Shown: piece by piece, positions 33,014 to 40,877 of the stretch
How the letters are laid out: each line of letters begins with the position of its first letter
Position numbering within the stretch: the stretch's first letter is position 1
Assembly: GCA_963715285.1 (NCBI GenBank)
Contig: CAVQRU010000044.1
Location: 1 to 64,000, forward strand
From: Sva-07 sp963715285
GTDB lineage: Bacteria; Actinomycetota; Acidimicrobiia; Acidimicrobiales; Ilumatobacteraceae
DNA: 64,000 bases
Reading direction: 5' to 3'
Program-made: the position numbers and the translations under genes
The notes under the pieces: model-generated
What the model was told of the DNA's origin: nothing
Seen by the model: only the letters and a program-made list of their open reading frames with translations
The model's database searches: none

Positions 33014-33825
33014 GCTTGGACGACGACCAGATCCGACGGGCGCTGTCGACGAGCACCGGCACACCCGGCGCCCGCCGCACGCTCGACCAGTTGCAACCGA
33101 CGATGCAACGCGCCCGCCGGAGGCGCACACTCGCTGCGAGCGCGACCGCAGTCACGCTGCTCGTCGGCGGTGGCATCGGTGTCGCCGCCATGTCGGCGAC
33201 GAATCAGCCGTCGACGATGCGCAGCGTCACCAGCGACGCTGCGTCACCGGTCGCCACACTTCCGCCTGTTCCGTCGAGCACGATCGTGACCGCCGCCCCC
33301 GACGCGAAGGGTCCTCTCCTCCCGTCACCGCCCGAGACGATCGCGTCGACGACCGAGGCGCCGGCGTTGGTCGGCGACGGCGGCGAGCCCCGTGTGGAGG
33401 AAGCCCCGGTACCGCCTCCTGCATCCCCGGCGCCGCCCGTCGACGCCACACCCACGAAGCCACCTCCACCGCCCGCCGAGCCGCCGGCAGTCGCCGAACC
33501 GCCGGCGGTCGTCGAACCACCGGCCGTCGTCGAGCCGCCGCCGCCCGTCGAGCCGCCGGCAGTCGTCGAGCCGTCACCGCCACCTGCGCCCTCGGCCCTG
33601 CAGACCATCTCGAGCCGGTGCGGAGACGTCGTCGTCTCCATCGACTCAGGCGAGTTGCACATCGTCTCGATCAGTCCCCAGGCCGGTTTCACCGAGCGGG
33701 TGTCCGACGATGGTCCGACATCGATTGCGATCACCTTCCGTGGGAGCGGCGATTCCAGCTGCGAGGTCCACGCCGAACTCGAGCACGGTGGGCTCGACGT
33801 CGAGGTGCAGAACTCCGGCGGATGA
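33010..33825 (+). CDS. Membrane-anchored Pro-rich protein with shared C-terminal domain, possible anti-sigma partner
   Basis: 271 residues with a GTG start overlapping the sigma stop. Residues ~1-37 are a short cytoplasmic head (DDDQIRRALSTSTGTPGARR), ~38-62 one membrane segment (LAASATAVTLLVGGGIGVAA). A Pro/Ala/Val-rich extracytoplasmic linker with EPPAVVEPPAVVEPPPPVEP repeats follows. The last ~75 residues (CGDVVVSIDSGELHIVSISP to GGLDVEVQNSGG) form a small beta-rich domain related to the end of the protein at 36463. The topology (short head, one helix, outer domain) resembles membrane anti-sigma factors, but no known anti-sigma domain is evident. Confidence 0.65.
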   Translation: MSLDDDQIRRALSTSTGTPGARRTLDQLQPTMQRARRRRTLAASATAVTLLVGGGIGVAAMSATNQPSTMRSVTSDAASPVATLPPVPSSTIVTAAPDAKGPLLPSPPETIASTTEAPALVGDGGEPRVEEAPVPPPASPAPPVDATPTKPPPPPAEPPAVAEPPAVVEPPAVVEPPPPVEPPAVVEPSPPPAPSALQTISSRCGDVVVSIDSGELHIVSISPQAGFTERVSDDGPTSIAITFRGSGDSSCEVHAELEHGGLDVEVQNSGG

Positions 33826-33855
33826 ACCCGCCGACCACCGGTCGAGGGATCGGCC

Positions 33856-34443
33856 TCAGCGCTTGGTGCTGCCGGCGCTGGCCAGCACACGCGGAGATGC
33901 GGTGGGCGCGATCTTGGCCTTGCGGACAGCGAGGATCAACACGATGGTGAGGAACATCACGATGTTGATCGATGCCAGCGCTGCGACGCGGAACCACTGA
34001 TTCTCGGCATCGGTACCTGCAGCGATTGCATGGTAGGTCGCCACGAAGTAGAGCACGAGGCTGCTGTGGTGCACCCAGCGCCACAGCTTGCGGGGCAGCT
34101 TCTTCATCGCCAAGGACGTGAGCTCGATCGCGAGCAGTAGATAGAGGCCGACGATGCCGAAGGCCACCGGTCCGGGTTTCCACGACGACGCCATCGGAAT
34201 GAACGTCTCGGCCCAGCCGAAGGTGACGTAGTTGTCCGCGCTCAGACCGATCAGGTGAATCGCCGTGAAGATCAACGCCGTGCCGCCCAGATACCGATGG
34301 AGGTCGAGCAACCAGGCAGGGCTCGAGGCCTTGGCGACGGCCTTCGTGGAGATGAACAGCCCCCAGCAGACCGACAGCGTGAGCAGGGCCCAGGCCACCA
34401 TCCCCGACGACCGCGACACGAACCACCAGACCTGTGGGTTCAT
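33856..34443 (-). CDS. Ferric-reductase-like heme-binding membrane protein (paralogue 2)
   Basis: 195 residues, nearly all membrane helices, starting MNPQVWWFVSRSSGMVAWAL. The four His of a b-type heme core are WLLDLHRYLGG, FTAIHLIGL, WRWVHHSSL and VATYHAIAAGTD. It aligns with paralogue 1 end to end but lacks the Pro/Ala tail. Its start overlaps the apbE stop (ATGA at 34440-34443), so it is the last gene of a four-gene minus-strand operon. It probably moves electrons to or from the flavin or copper proteins outside the membrane. Confidence 0.85.
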   Translation of the reverse strand: MNPQVWWFVSRSSGMVAWALLTLSVCWGLFISTKAVAKASSPAWLLDLHRYLGGTALIFTAIHLIGLSADNYVTFGWAETFIPMASSWKPGPVAFGIVGLYLLLAIELTSLAMKKLPRKLWRWVHHSSLVLYFVATYHAIAAGTDAENQWFRVAALASINIVMFLTIVLILAVRKAKIAPTASPRVLASAGSTKR

Positions 34444-35357
34444 GCGTCGACCGTACTCGGCGAGATGAGCTCGTAGCGGTGATCCGGGTCCCGGCCCACC
34501 AACACCGCCGTCATGTTGGACTCCTCGAACAGGGTGCGCGCATGGCGACGTCCACCGATCAGCGCAACCTTTGCCATCACCTCTGCCCACCACAGCGTCG
34601 GGGCGGCCACGGTGACTGCGTCGAGGTCCGTCGACGCCGACAATCCCGTCTGCGGGTCGATCAAATGGTGTACGTCGACACCGCCACGCCGCCACCGACG
34701 ACGAACGACGCTGCTCGTGGCAACGCCACCTGCGGGCAGGGTGATCGCAGCCGCGTTCGCCACGGAGTGGTCGGAGTCGTCGACGACCACGCGCCACAGC
34801 CCGCCGGCCCATTCCGGGCCGGCGACGCGCACGTCTCCGCCCAGCTCGATCTGAACCGATTCGGCGCCAGCCTCGAGCAGGGCAGCGGCCACCATGTCGC
34901 CGGCGAGACCCTTGCCGATGCCACCCGGATCGAACCGCATTCCCGTCGGCAGGCACACGGCAGAGATCTCCGGGAAGAGCTCGATTCGAGCTCTCGGCGA
35001 CGGCAACGGATCGGGGAGGGGTCCGGCGTCGTCCGCCACGGCATCCCAGGTGCGGTCGTAGCCGAGGGCGACGAGTTGGTCGAGCATCAATGGGTCGAAT
35101 GCACCGTTCGTCGCGACACTCGCCTGGTTGGCGAGCGAGAGGAGTTCGTAGGTGACGTCGGAAACGATCGCCAGCGAACCGGCGGTGTGGTTGAGCCGGC
35201 TGATCTCACTCGTCGGATCGAAGCGACTCCACGCCCGCTCGAGTTGCTGCACCAGCTCACGTCCGTACTCCGCGAGCTCGCGCGTGGGCGCGACGATGCG
35301 ACACGGGCTCGCCATCGCCCGAAACGCGACCATCGACCACGGAGCCATGGCCATCAT
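34440..35357 (-). CDS. apbE: FAD:protein FMN transferase (ApbE family)
   Basis: 305 residues. Family motifs are AMASPCRIVAPTRE near the N-terminus, LERAWSRFDPTSEISRLN, FDPGGIGKGLAGDMVAAALL with VQIELGGDVRVAG (residues ~155-195), and the metal-site HHLIDPQTGLSASTDLDAVT. ApbE attaches FMN covalently to Thr/Ser of FMN-binding domains in redox proteins; no obvious FMN-binding target is encoded in this window. The ATG at 35357 overlaps the stop of the upstream Ala/Pro-rich gene (TGATG). The larger frame upstream is a shadow of that gene's repeats. Confidence 0.88.
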   Translation of the reverse strand: MMAMAPWSMVAFRAMASPCRIVAPTRELAEYGRELVQQLERAWSRFDPTSEISRLNHTAGSLAIVSDVTYELLSLANQASVATNGAFDPLMLDQLVALGYDRTWDAVADDAGPLPDPLPSPRARIELFPEISAVCLPTGMRFDPGGIGKGLAGDMVAAALLEAGAESVQIELGGDVRVAGPEWAGGLWRVVVDDSDHSVANAAAITLPAGGVATSSVVRRRWRRGGVDVHHLIDPQTGLSASTDLDAVTVAAPTLWWAEVMAKVALIGGRRHARTLFEESNMTAVLVGRDPDHRYELISPSTVDA

Positions 35358-36452
35358 CAGCCCGACGCCGAGGTGGCAGGGGGCGGCGGAGCCGGAGCGG
35401 GGGCCGGCGCCGGAGCGGGAGCCGGTGCCGGTGCCGGAGCGGGAGCCGGCGCAGGTGCAGGTGCCGGGGCCGGAGCAGGAGCAGGAGCCGGAGCGGGTGC
35501 CGGAGCCGGAGCGGGTGCAGGAGCCGGAGCCGGAGCCGGAGCGGGAGCGGGAGCGGGAGCGGGGGCCGGCGCAGGAGCAGGTGCCGGAGCAGGTGCAGCA
35601 GCCGGAGCCGGCGCAGCAGCGGGAGCCGGAGCCGGTGCAGCAGCCGGAGCTGGCGCAGGAGCCGGTGCCGGGGCGGGTGCAGGAGCCGGGGCCGCTGGTG
35701 TGGGAGCCGGCGCGCCGGCGGTCGGCGCTGGAGCTACGGGAAGCGCCGCGTCCGGAGCTGCGGAAGCCACCGCCGGGTCGACCGGAACCGCGGCGGGGTC
35801 GACGACCTCTGTCGAGTCGACCGGCACCTCGGTGGTGGACGGGTCGGCGGTGTCGGTGGACGGCGGAGTCAGTTCGACCCTCGCATCCACGGTGCTCGAA
35901 GGAACCGAGTCCGGGGAGGTCGGGTCGGGAGCGTTCTCCGGCTCGTTGCCCTCCGCGGCCACGCCCAACGGGCCCATCGCCGGCACCATGGCGGCGAACC
36001 CGGCGGTCGCTGCGATCCCGACGGCCCACCGGGCCTTACGGGCCGGGTGGGGCTTACGACGGGGAACGACACGACGGACCAGACCCGCAGACGCAGTCGG
36101 CGCATCCGACGCCATCTCGGTCGGGGACGCTGCGCCGACGGCAGTCGCGTCGACCGCGGAACCGGCTCCGACAGCCTCCGACGCGGATCGTCGGGACGCC
36201 CGCCGCCGTCGGAGCTGGTGGAGGTGGCGGGGGCGGTGCTCCCGGCGTCGGTGCCGCCGAAGTCTGCGGCGCCGCCAGCGGTGCAGGTGCCGATGGGGTG
36301 GCCGCCGCCATCGTGGAAACCGGTGGAGCAAATGCCGCCGGCACCGGCGCCAGCGGAGACGTCGGCGGCGTCTGCGAAACGGCAGGCGCGGGCGCCTGAC
36401 CGCGACTAGCCCGGAGACGGGCGATCCGTTCTTCTGGGGACAGTTCGCTCAT
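35357..36452 (-). CDS. Ala/Pro-repeat membrane protein with an apparent frameshift
   Basis: The N-terminus (MSELSPEERIARLRASRG) and a Pro-rich cytoplasmic segment lie in one frame; after about 36200-36230 the sensible reading continues one frame over (SASEAVGAGSAVDATAVGAA). It then has a basic patch, one membrane segment (ARWAVGIAATAGFAAMVPAM) and a Thr/Ser/Pro-rich stretch. About 110 residues of almost pure Ala-Pro dipeptide repeats run to the stop (near 35370-35700). It is probably an envelope-spanning spacer protein. No folded domain follows the repeat, so it may have lost a C-terminal domain. It is coupled to apbE. Confidence 0.6.
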
Positions 36453-36462
36453 GGTGACAACC

Positions 36463-37314
36463 TCATGTCTCGACCTTGATCCGGCCACCCTCGACGGTGG
36501 CATGGAACTCGCGGTCACGTCCGGTGTCGACGTTGAAGAACTTGATCTCGACGGTCCGTGGACCGTTCTTCGCGATCTCGTACACCCACTTCGACTGCGG
36601 TGTCACCGAGGCCACGGAGATCGACGACCCGTCGAACTGCAACGACACGTCCGCAGCTCCGGACACCGTGTAGCTCGGGTAGGTGAGGCTCGAGACCGTT
36701 GCCGGTGCCTGCGTCGTCGGTGGAAGCGTCGGCTGCGTCGTCGGCGCGGCGGTGGTCGGTGCCGCCGTCGGGGTCGGCGCGGGGGCCGGGGCGGCGGCGG
36801 TCGGTGCGGGGGCCGGGGCCGCGGTGGGGGTCGGCGCAACCTTCTGCGCCGGGACGGCGGCGGGAGTCGGCGCCGCTGCGGGCGGAGTCGCTGCCGGGGG
36901 CGGACTCGGGGCGGCGGCAGGAGCGGGGGCGGGGGCGGGAGCGGACGCAGGAGCGGGAGCAGGGGCAGCAGTGGGAGCGGGGGCAGCAGCGGGAGCGGGG
37001 GCCACGGCGGCCGCCGCGACGATGTCGGACTCACCGAGAGCGACGACCGCAGCGTCGACGGGCTGCTCGGTCGATTCGGGCACCGCTTCGGTCGTTGCGG
37101 CGACCGGATCCGTCGTGGGCTGGTCCGCCACCACCACCTCGGCGGGCAACGCTTGCGGGGCGGCGCTGACCGGACCGGAGATCGTCGGCACCGAGCCGAT
37201 CACCATCATCGACAAGGTCACTCCACCCGCGACGCAGGCGCCGATGAGGCTGACCGATCGCCAGTGGACGACGCGTTCAGCGAGGGTCCGCTCTCCCTCC
37301 TGGCTCCGTTCCAT
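36463..37314 (-). CDS. Membrane-anchored Ala/Pro-rich protein with shared C-terminal domain
   Basis: 283 residues: a short cytoplasmic head, one membrane helix (SVSLIGACVAGGVTLSMMVI, residues ~20-40), a long Ala/Pro/Thr-rich stalk (APAPAAAPAPTAAPAPAPAS and similar), then a ~65-residue beta-rich end (GAADVSLQFDGSSISVASVT to VEGGRIKVET). That end aligns with the end of the protein at 33010: both have a DV(S/V) strand, then S(I/V)(S/T)PQ, then GP(T/R)(S/T)(I/V)xI(T/K)F. It is the first gene of the operon with the Ala/Pro protein, apbE and heme protein 2. Confidence 0.65.
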   Translation of the reverse strand: MERSQEGERTLAERVVHWRSVSLIGACVAGGVTLSMMVIGSVPTISGPVSAAPQALPAEVVVADQPTTDPVAATTEAVPESTEQPVDAAVVALGESDIVAAAAVAPAPAAAPAPTAAPAPAPASAPAPAPAPAAAPSPPPAATPPAAAPTPAAVPAQKVAPTPTAAPAPAPTAAAPAPAPTPTAAPTTAAPTTQPTLPPTTQAPATVSSLTYPSYTVSGAADVSLQFDGSSISVASVTPQSKWVYEIAKNGPRTVEIKFFNVDTGRDREFHATVEGGRIKVET

Positions 37315-37450
37315 GGTGGCTACACGACGCTGCGTGACGTCGAGGTTGGGGCCCTCACCAAATCTTTACAATTCAGTGACGGATTGCGACTCAGTCTCGT
37401 CGAAATGCCACTCAACGTGAGGATTCACTCGCTCTCCGTGTCCATCCGGA

Positions 37451-37494
37451 GGACGCTCCTCGCCGCCGGGGCGGGGCGGCGGCGAGGAGCGTCC
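37451..37494. terminator. Strong 17-bp stem hairpin after the multicopper oxidase gene
   Basis: GGACGCTCCTCGCCGCC (37451-37467) and its perfect complement (37478-37494) enclose a 10-base loop, 6 nt past the oxidase stop codon. It should terminate the oxidase transcript and separate it from the 37314 operon on the same strand. Confidence 0.75.
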
Positions 37495-37499
37495 GGAAA

Positions 37500-40400
37500 T
37501 CACGGATTGGTGATGATCGGGAACGGGGTCGCGTTGGACCAGGCGGACGACCCGACGGCGTTGTCAGCACGGATCCGCACGTAGTAGGTGGTCGCCCGGC
37601 TGAGGCCGGTCAGGCTCGCCGACACCGAGCCGGCGGTCACCGTCGTGCTCTTGAGGCCGGTCGTGAACGCCGCGTTGGTCGCCCGCTCGATCGTGAAGCC
37701 GGTCTCGTTCGCCGAGTTGTCGGCCCAGGTGAGGTCGACGGAGCGCTTTCTTCCCTGGTCTGCCCCGTTGGCCGCCACCAGGTTGGACGGTGCGGCGGGC
37801 ACGGCCGGAGACTCATCGGTCGTGGCCGTGTTGGAGTACTCCGACAGGGTCGTGACCTCGCCGAACAGGTTGACCGCAGCGACCCGGTACCAGTACGGCG
37901 TCCCCGTGGTGATCGTCGCGTCGGTGAAGGTGGCGTTGCCGTTCTGGGCCGGGGCAACCGCAACCTGGACGAATGGCCCATCAGCGGCGGTTGCCCGCTC
38001 GATCACGAAGCCACCCTCGTTCTTCGCGTTGTCACTCCATTGCAGCCTGACCTGCGGACCGGCCTCCAGGGTCGCCGTGAGGTTGGTCGGAGCCGCCGGT
38101 GCGGCGGTCGGCAGGTTCACGCCGATCGTTGGCGAGACCGAGTCGGCATCCACCGCCGGGTAGGCACCGCCGTAGCCGACGGTGTTCCTGGCGACGACCC
38201 GGTACAGGAGCGCCGCGTTCCGGTTGGCGCCCGTGTCCCTGAGACTCCTCGTGCCGCCCTTGGTGTTGGTCTGGTCCAGCGGTGACAGGCTCGTCGCCAC
38301 GTCCGTCCAGATGATGCCGTCGGCCGACCTCTGGAGGATGAAGGACGTCTCGGTGATCGAGTTGTCGGTCCATGCAATCTGGTTGCGGTTGCTCACCACC
38401 GACCTGACGAGTCCACCGGCTGCGAACGGGGGCAGCGCCATCAGCACTGGCCGCATCATGTCCATCTCCTCGTGGGAGAGGATGTGGCAGTGGTACACGT
38501 ACTCCCAACCGAAGTTGACGAGCGCGTTCTGGATGGTCGAGACGTTGCCGTCCGGGTCGACGATCAGTGTTGCACCACTGATGTTCTCACCGATGGCCAT
38601 CATCGGGTCGAGTGGTCTGATGCTGTTCGGTACCTCGAACGGCAGAGTGGGGATGATCGGCCGGAGAGCGACGATCGTGTCCTCGAGCGGGCTGATCCGG
38701 ACGGTGTCCTTCCAGCCCAACTCGGTGGCGTCCGGCGGCTTGATGATGTTGTCCCAGGTCACCCGGTTGAGCACCTGCACGTCGTACAGGTGGAAGTGGA
38801 TCGGGTGGGTGTCGACGCCGTTGTGGGTGATCTTCCAGATCTGGGTCCCGTCGCTGCCGTCGCTGATGGCCTGGACGTCGATGTCACCCTTCGGCAGGTT
38901 CGTCCCGTCGATGACCTCCGTGGGCGGCGCGACGTACGGATAGAGCGTGACGTTCTGCGCCGCCGGGGTCGCCGGCACTGCCTCGAGGCCGAGGTTGGCC
39001 GTCATCCGGCCGAACTCGTCGAAGGCGGTCGAGTTCATCTCGTCGTGGATCGCCTTCGGTTCGAGCGGAACGGTGAGTTGCGGGGTCGAGCCCTTGAGGT
39101 TGTCGAACCGGAACTGGTCTCCACCCTGTTGGTTGATGCGGGCCCACCCGTCGCACCTGTTGGTGCCCGTCGGGTTGGTGCAGTCACCGCTGGAGGCGAA
39201 GTTCGTGCCGTAGGCGGAGTTGTAGGCGGCCTGACCGACGATGATCGGGTGCTGGCCCTCCTCGAAGACGCCACTGCCGTCGGCGTGGTGTCTGAAGGCG
39301 TTGTTCAGTCCCGTCAGGTCGAACGGAGCCGCTGCCGGATGCGTGCCGGCGATCTTGACCTGCATCACGGTCCGCGTGTTGGGGCCGTAGCCGGGCAGGA
39401 CCACGCCGGCGCCGGTGTCCGGAGCTCCGGTGTAGTAGTCGTAGTTCGCAACCCGGGCCGGGAAGGCGGCGGGGGCGTCGTTGTAGAGGATGAGCGTCTT
39501 GCCTGCGAACCTCGAGAAGTCGACGATCGCGTCCGACCGCTCGGCGGGTGCGAGCAGCATCGAGTGCTTGTCGACGTTGCCGACGTCGAAGCGCGTCGGG
39601 TCGGTGATCCAGGTCGTCGGCTGGGCCGGAACGACGGCCGGAGCCGGGAGGAAACCGCCCTCGTTGGCGATCTGGATCCAGTCGGGACCTGCCGGGCTCC
39701 TGGTGGTGTCCGGCGTCGGGACGACGTTGATGTCGGTCTGCGCGGCCGCCACCTCGTCCTGATTCAGGGCGACCTCGGTCAGGATGTCGTCCGACGGGTC
39801 GTCCGGGGTTCCGTTGTTGTCGGCGACGTACCACGAGAGGTTCCAGAAGCGGTCGTTGGCCGCGTTCAGGATGCGGAACCGGTACGCCTTCGGGTCGAGC
39901 GTCGTGGTCGGATAGGCCGTGCCGTTCACGATCGGCGTGTCGTTGAACTGCTCCATCCCGGCGGAGATGTTCGGCGTGCCGGGAATCTGCGGCGGCTCGC
40001 AGAACGGGCTTTCCTGGTACTGCCAGGTCGACGGATCGTCGAGGTTGCAGCTCGGATCGTGGTACGGATTGGCGATCGGACCGTGCGGCGGTGTCGCCGG
40101 CGGCCAGAACCAGGGTCCGTACATCCAGCGTCCGTAGGCGCTCATGCCGCTCGGGTCGCCGGGGTTCTGGGCCGGCATGTAGACGTGGTGGTACCACAGG
40201 TTCCCCTCACCGCCCCAGCGTGAGGCGTCCCAGGTCGGGTCCTGCGCTGCGAGCTGGTCGGCGCCGGGGACGAAGGTGCGGTCCTGGATGACCAGCGGGA
40301 TGCCTTCGCCCATGTCCTCGTAGGTACCGCTCGGCCCGAACAGCTTCTGCTCGGTCGGGTCGGTGATGAGGTACCCGGCAGCCTCGCCCGCGTACACGTT

Positions 40401-40877
40401 CAGGCGGGTGATGCCCCACGAATGGTCGTGGTAGAACATGAATCGGGCGCTCTGCTGGTTCGTGTAGTAGAAGGTCTGGCAGCCGTCGTCGGGAGCGGTG
40501 CAGTCCGGCACGCCGGCCGCTACGAGCTCCGGGGTCACCATGTCGGGGACGTTGCCGACGGCGACGCCCTGCGGATACGGCGTGCTCTCGTTGGCCGGGG
40601 TGATCCACTGGTGCGGCGTGCCGTCGCTGATCCATGGCGTGGTGCCGCCGTGCAGGTGCAGCAGCGCCCGGTTGTCCTTGAAGCAGTCGGCGGCCTTCGG
40701 ATACTCCGTGCAGACCGGGTTGCGGACGTCGTCGGTGACGGTGCCCTCGTCGACGGGATCCATCATTCCCGCCATCGGGCCCATGCCCGAGCCCATCATC
40801 GTCGAGTCCGTCGGGAGGAACAGGTCACCGGCCACGCCGGTCGGGCAGCAGGTTGTAGAAGACGATCCGGACCGCAC
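37500..40877 (-). CDS. Multicopper oxidase with C-terminal Fn3 domains (main open part)
   Basis: A 1125-residue open part of a larger gene. The copper motifs are LLHLHGGTTPWISDG (residue ~72), RFMFYHDHSWGITRLN (~150), THPIHFHLYDVQVLN (~690) and YVYHCHILSHEEMDMMRPVL (~795), giving type 1, 2 and 3 sites. Three fibronectin-III-like domains follow (QIAWTDNSITETSFILQRSA, LQWSDNAKNEGGFVIERATA, LTWADNSANETGFTIERATN). The first ~10 residues are out-of-frame; the true N-terminus continues across frameshifts to about 42783. It is a secreted oxidase, perhaps for metals or phenols, next to a heme/flavin redox cluster. Confidence 0.88.
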   Translation of the reverse strand: MRSGSSSTTCCPTGVAGDLFLPTDSTMMGSGMGPMAGMMDPVDEGTVTDDVRNPVCTEYPKAADCFKDNRALLHLHGGTTPWISDGTPHQWITPANESTPYPQGVAVGNVPDMVTPELVAAGVPDCTAPDDGCQTFYYTNQQSARFMFYHDHSWGITRLNVYAGEAAGYLITDPTEQKLFGPSGTYEDMGEGIPLVIQDRTFVPGADQLAAQDPTWDASRWGGEGNLWYHHVYMPAQNPGDPSGMSAYGRWMYGPWFWPPATPPHGPIANPYHDPSCNLDDPSTWQYQESPFCEPPQIPGTPNISAGMEQFNDTPIVNGTAYPTTTLDPKAYRFRILNAANDRFWNLSWYVADNNGTPDDPSDDILTEVALNQDEVAAAQTDINVVPTPDTTRSPAGPDWIQIANEGGFLPAPAVVPAQPTTWITDPTRFDVGNVDKHSMLLAPAERSDAIVDFSRFAGKTLILYNDAPAAFPARVANYDYYTGAPDTGAGVVLPGYGPNTRTVMQVKIAGTHPAAAPFDLTGLNNAFRHHADGSGVFEEGQHPIIVGQAAYNSAYGTNFASSGDCTNPTGTNRCDGWARINQQGGDQFRFDNLKGSTPQLTVPLEPKAIHDEMNSTAFDEFGRMTANLGLEAVPATPAAQNVTLYPYVAPPTEVIDGTNLPKGDIDVQAISDGSDGTQIWKITHNGVDTHPIHFHLYDVQVLNRVTWDNIIKPPDATELGWKDTVRISPLEDTIVALRPIIPTLPFEVPNSIRPLDPMMAIGENISGATLIVDPDGNVSTIQNALVNFGWEYVYHCHILSHEEMDMMRPVLMALPPFAAGGLVRSVVSNRNQIAWTDNSITETSFILQRSADGIIWTDVATSLSPLDQTNTKGGTRSLRDTGANRNAALLYRVVARNTVGYGGAYPAVDADSVSPTIGVNLPTAAPAAPTNLTATLEAGPQVRLQWSDNAKNEGGFVIERATAADGPFVQVAVAPAQNGNATFTDATITTGTPYWYRVAAVNLFGEVTTLSEYSNTATTDESPAVPAAPSNLVAANGADQGRKRSVDLTWADNSANETGFTIERATNAAFTTGLKSTTVTAGSVSASLTGLSRATTYYVRIRADNAVGSSAWSNATPFPIITNP

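Noticed and set aside
34440..36029. 529-residue extended form of ApbE
   Set aside because: The extra N-terminus is Ser/Gly/Arg repeats from the wrong frame of the upstream gene; the ApbE domain begins after 35357 and the TGATG overlap marks its start.
34434..36479. 681-residue plus-strand frame with long Gly-Ala runs
   Set aside because: It is the opposite strand of the apbE and Ala/Pro-repeat genes; the Gly-Ala runs mirror the Ala-Pro codons.
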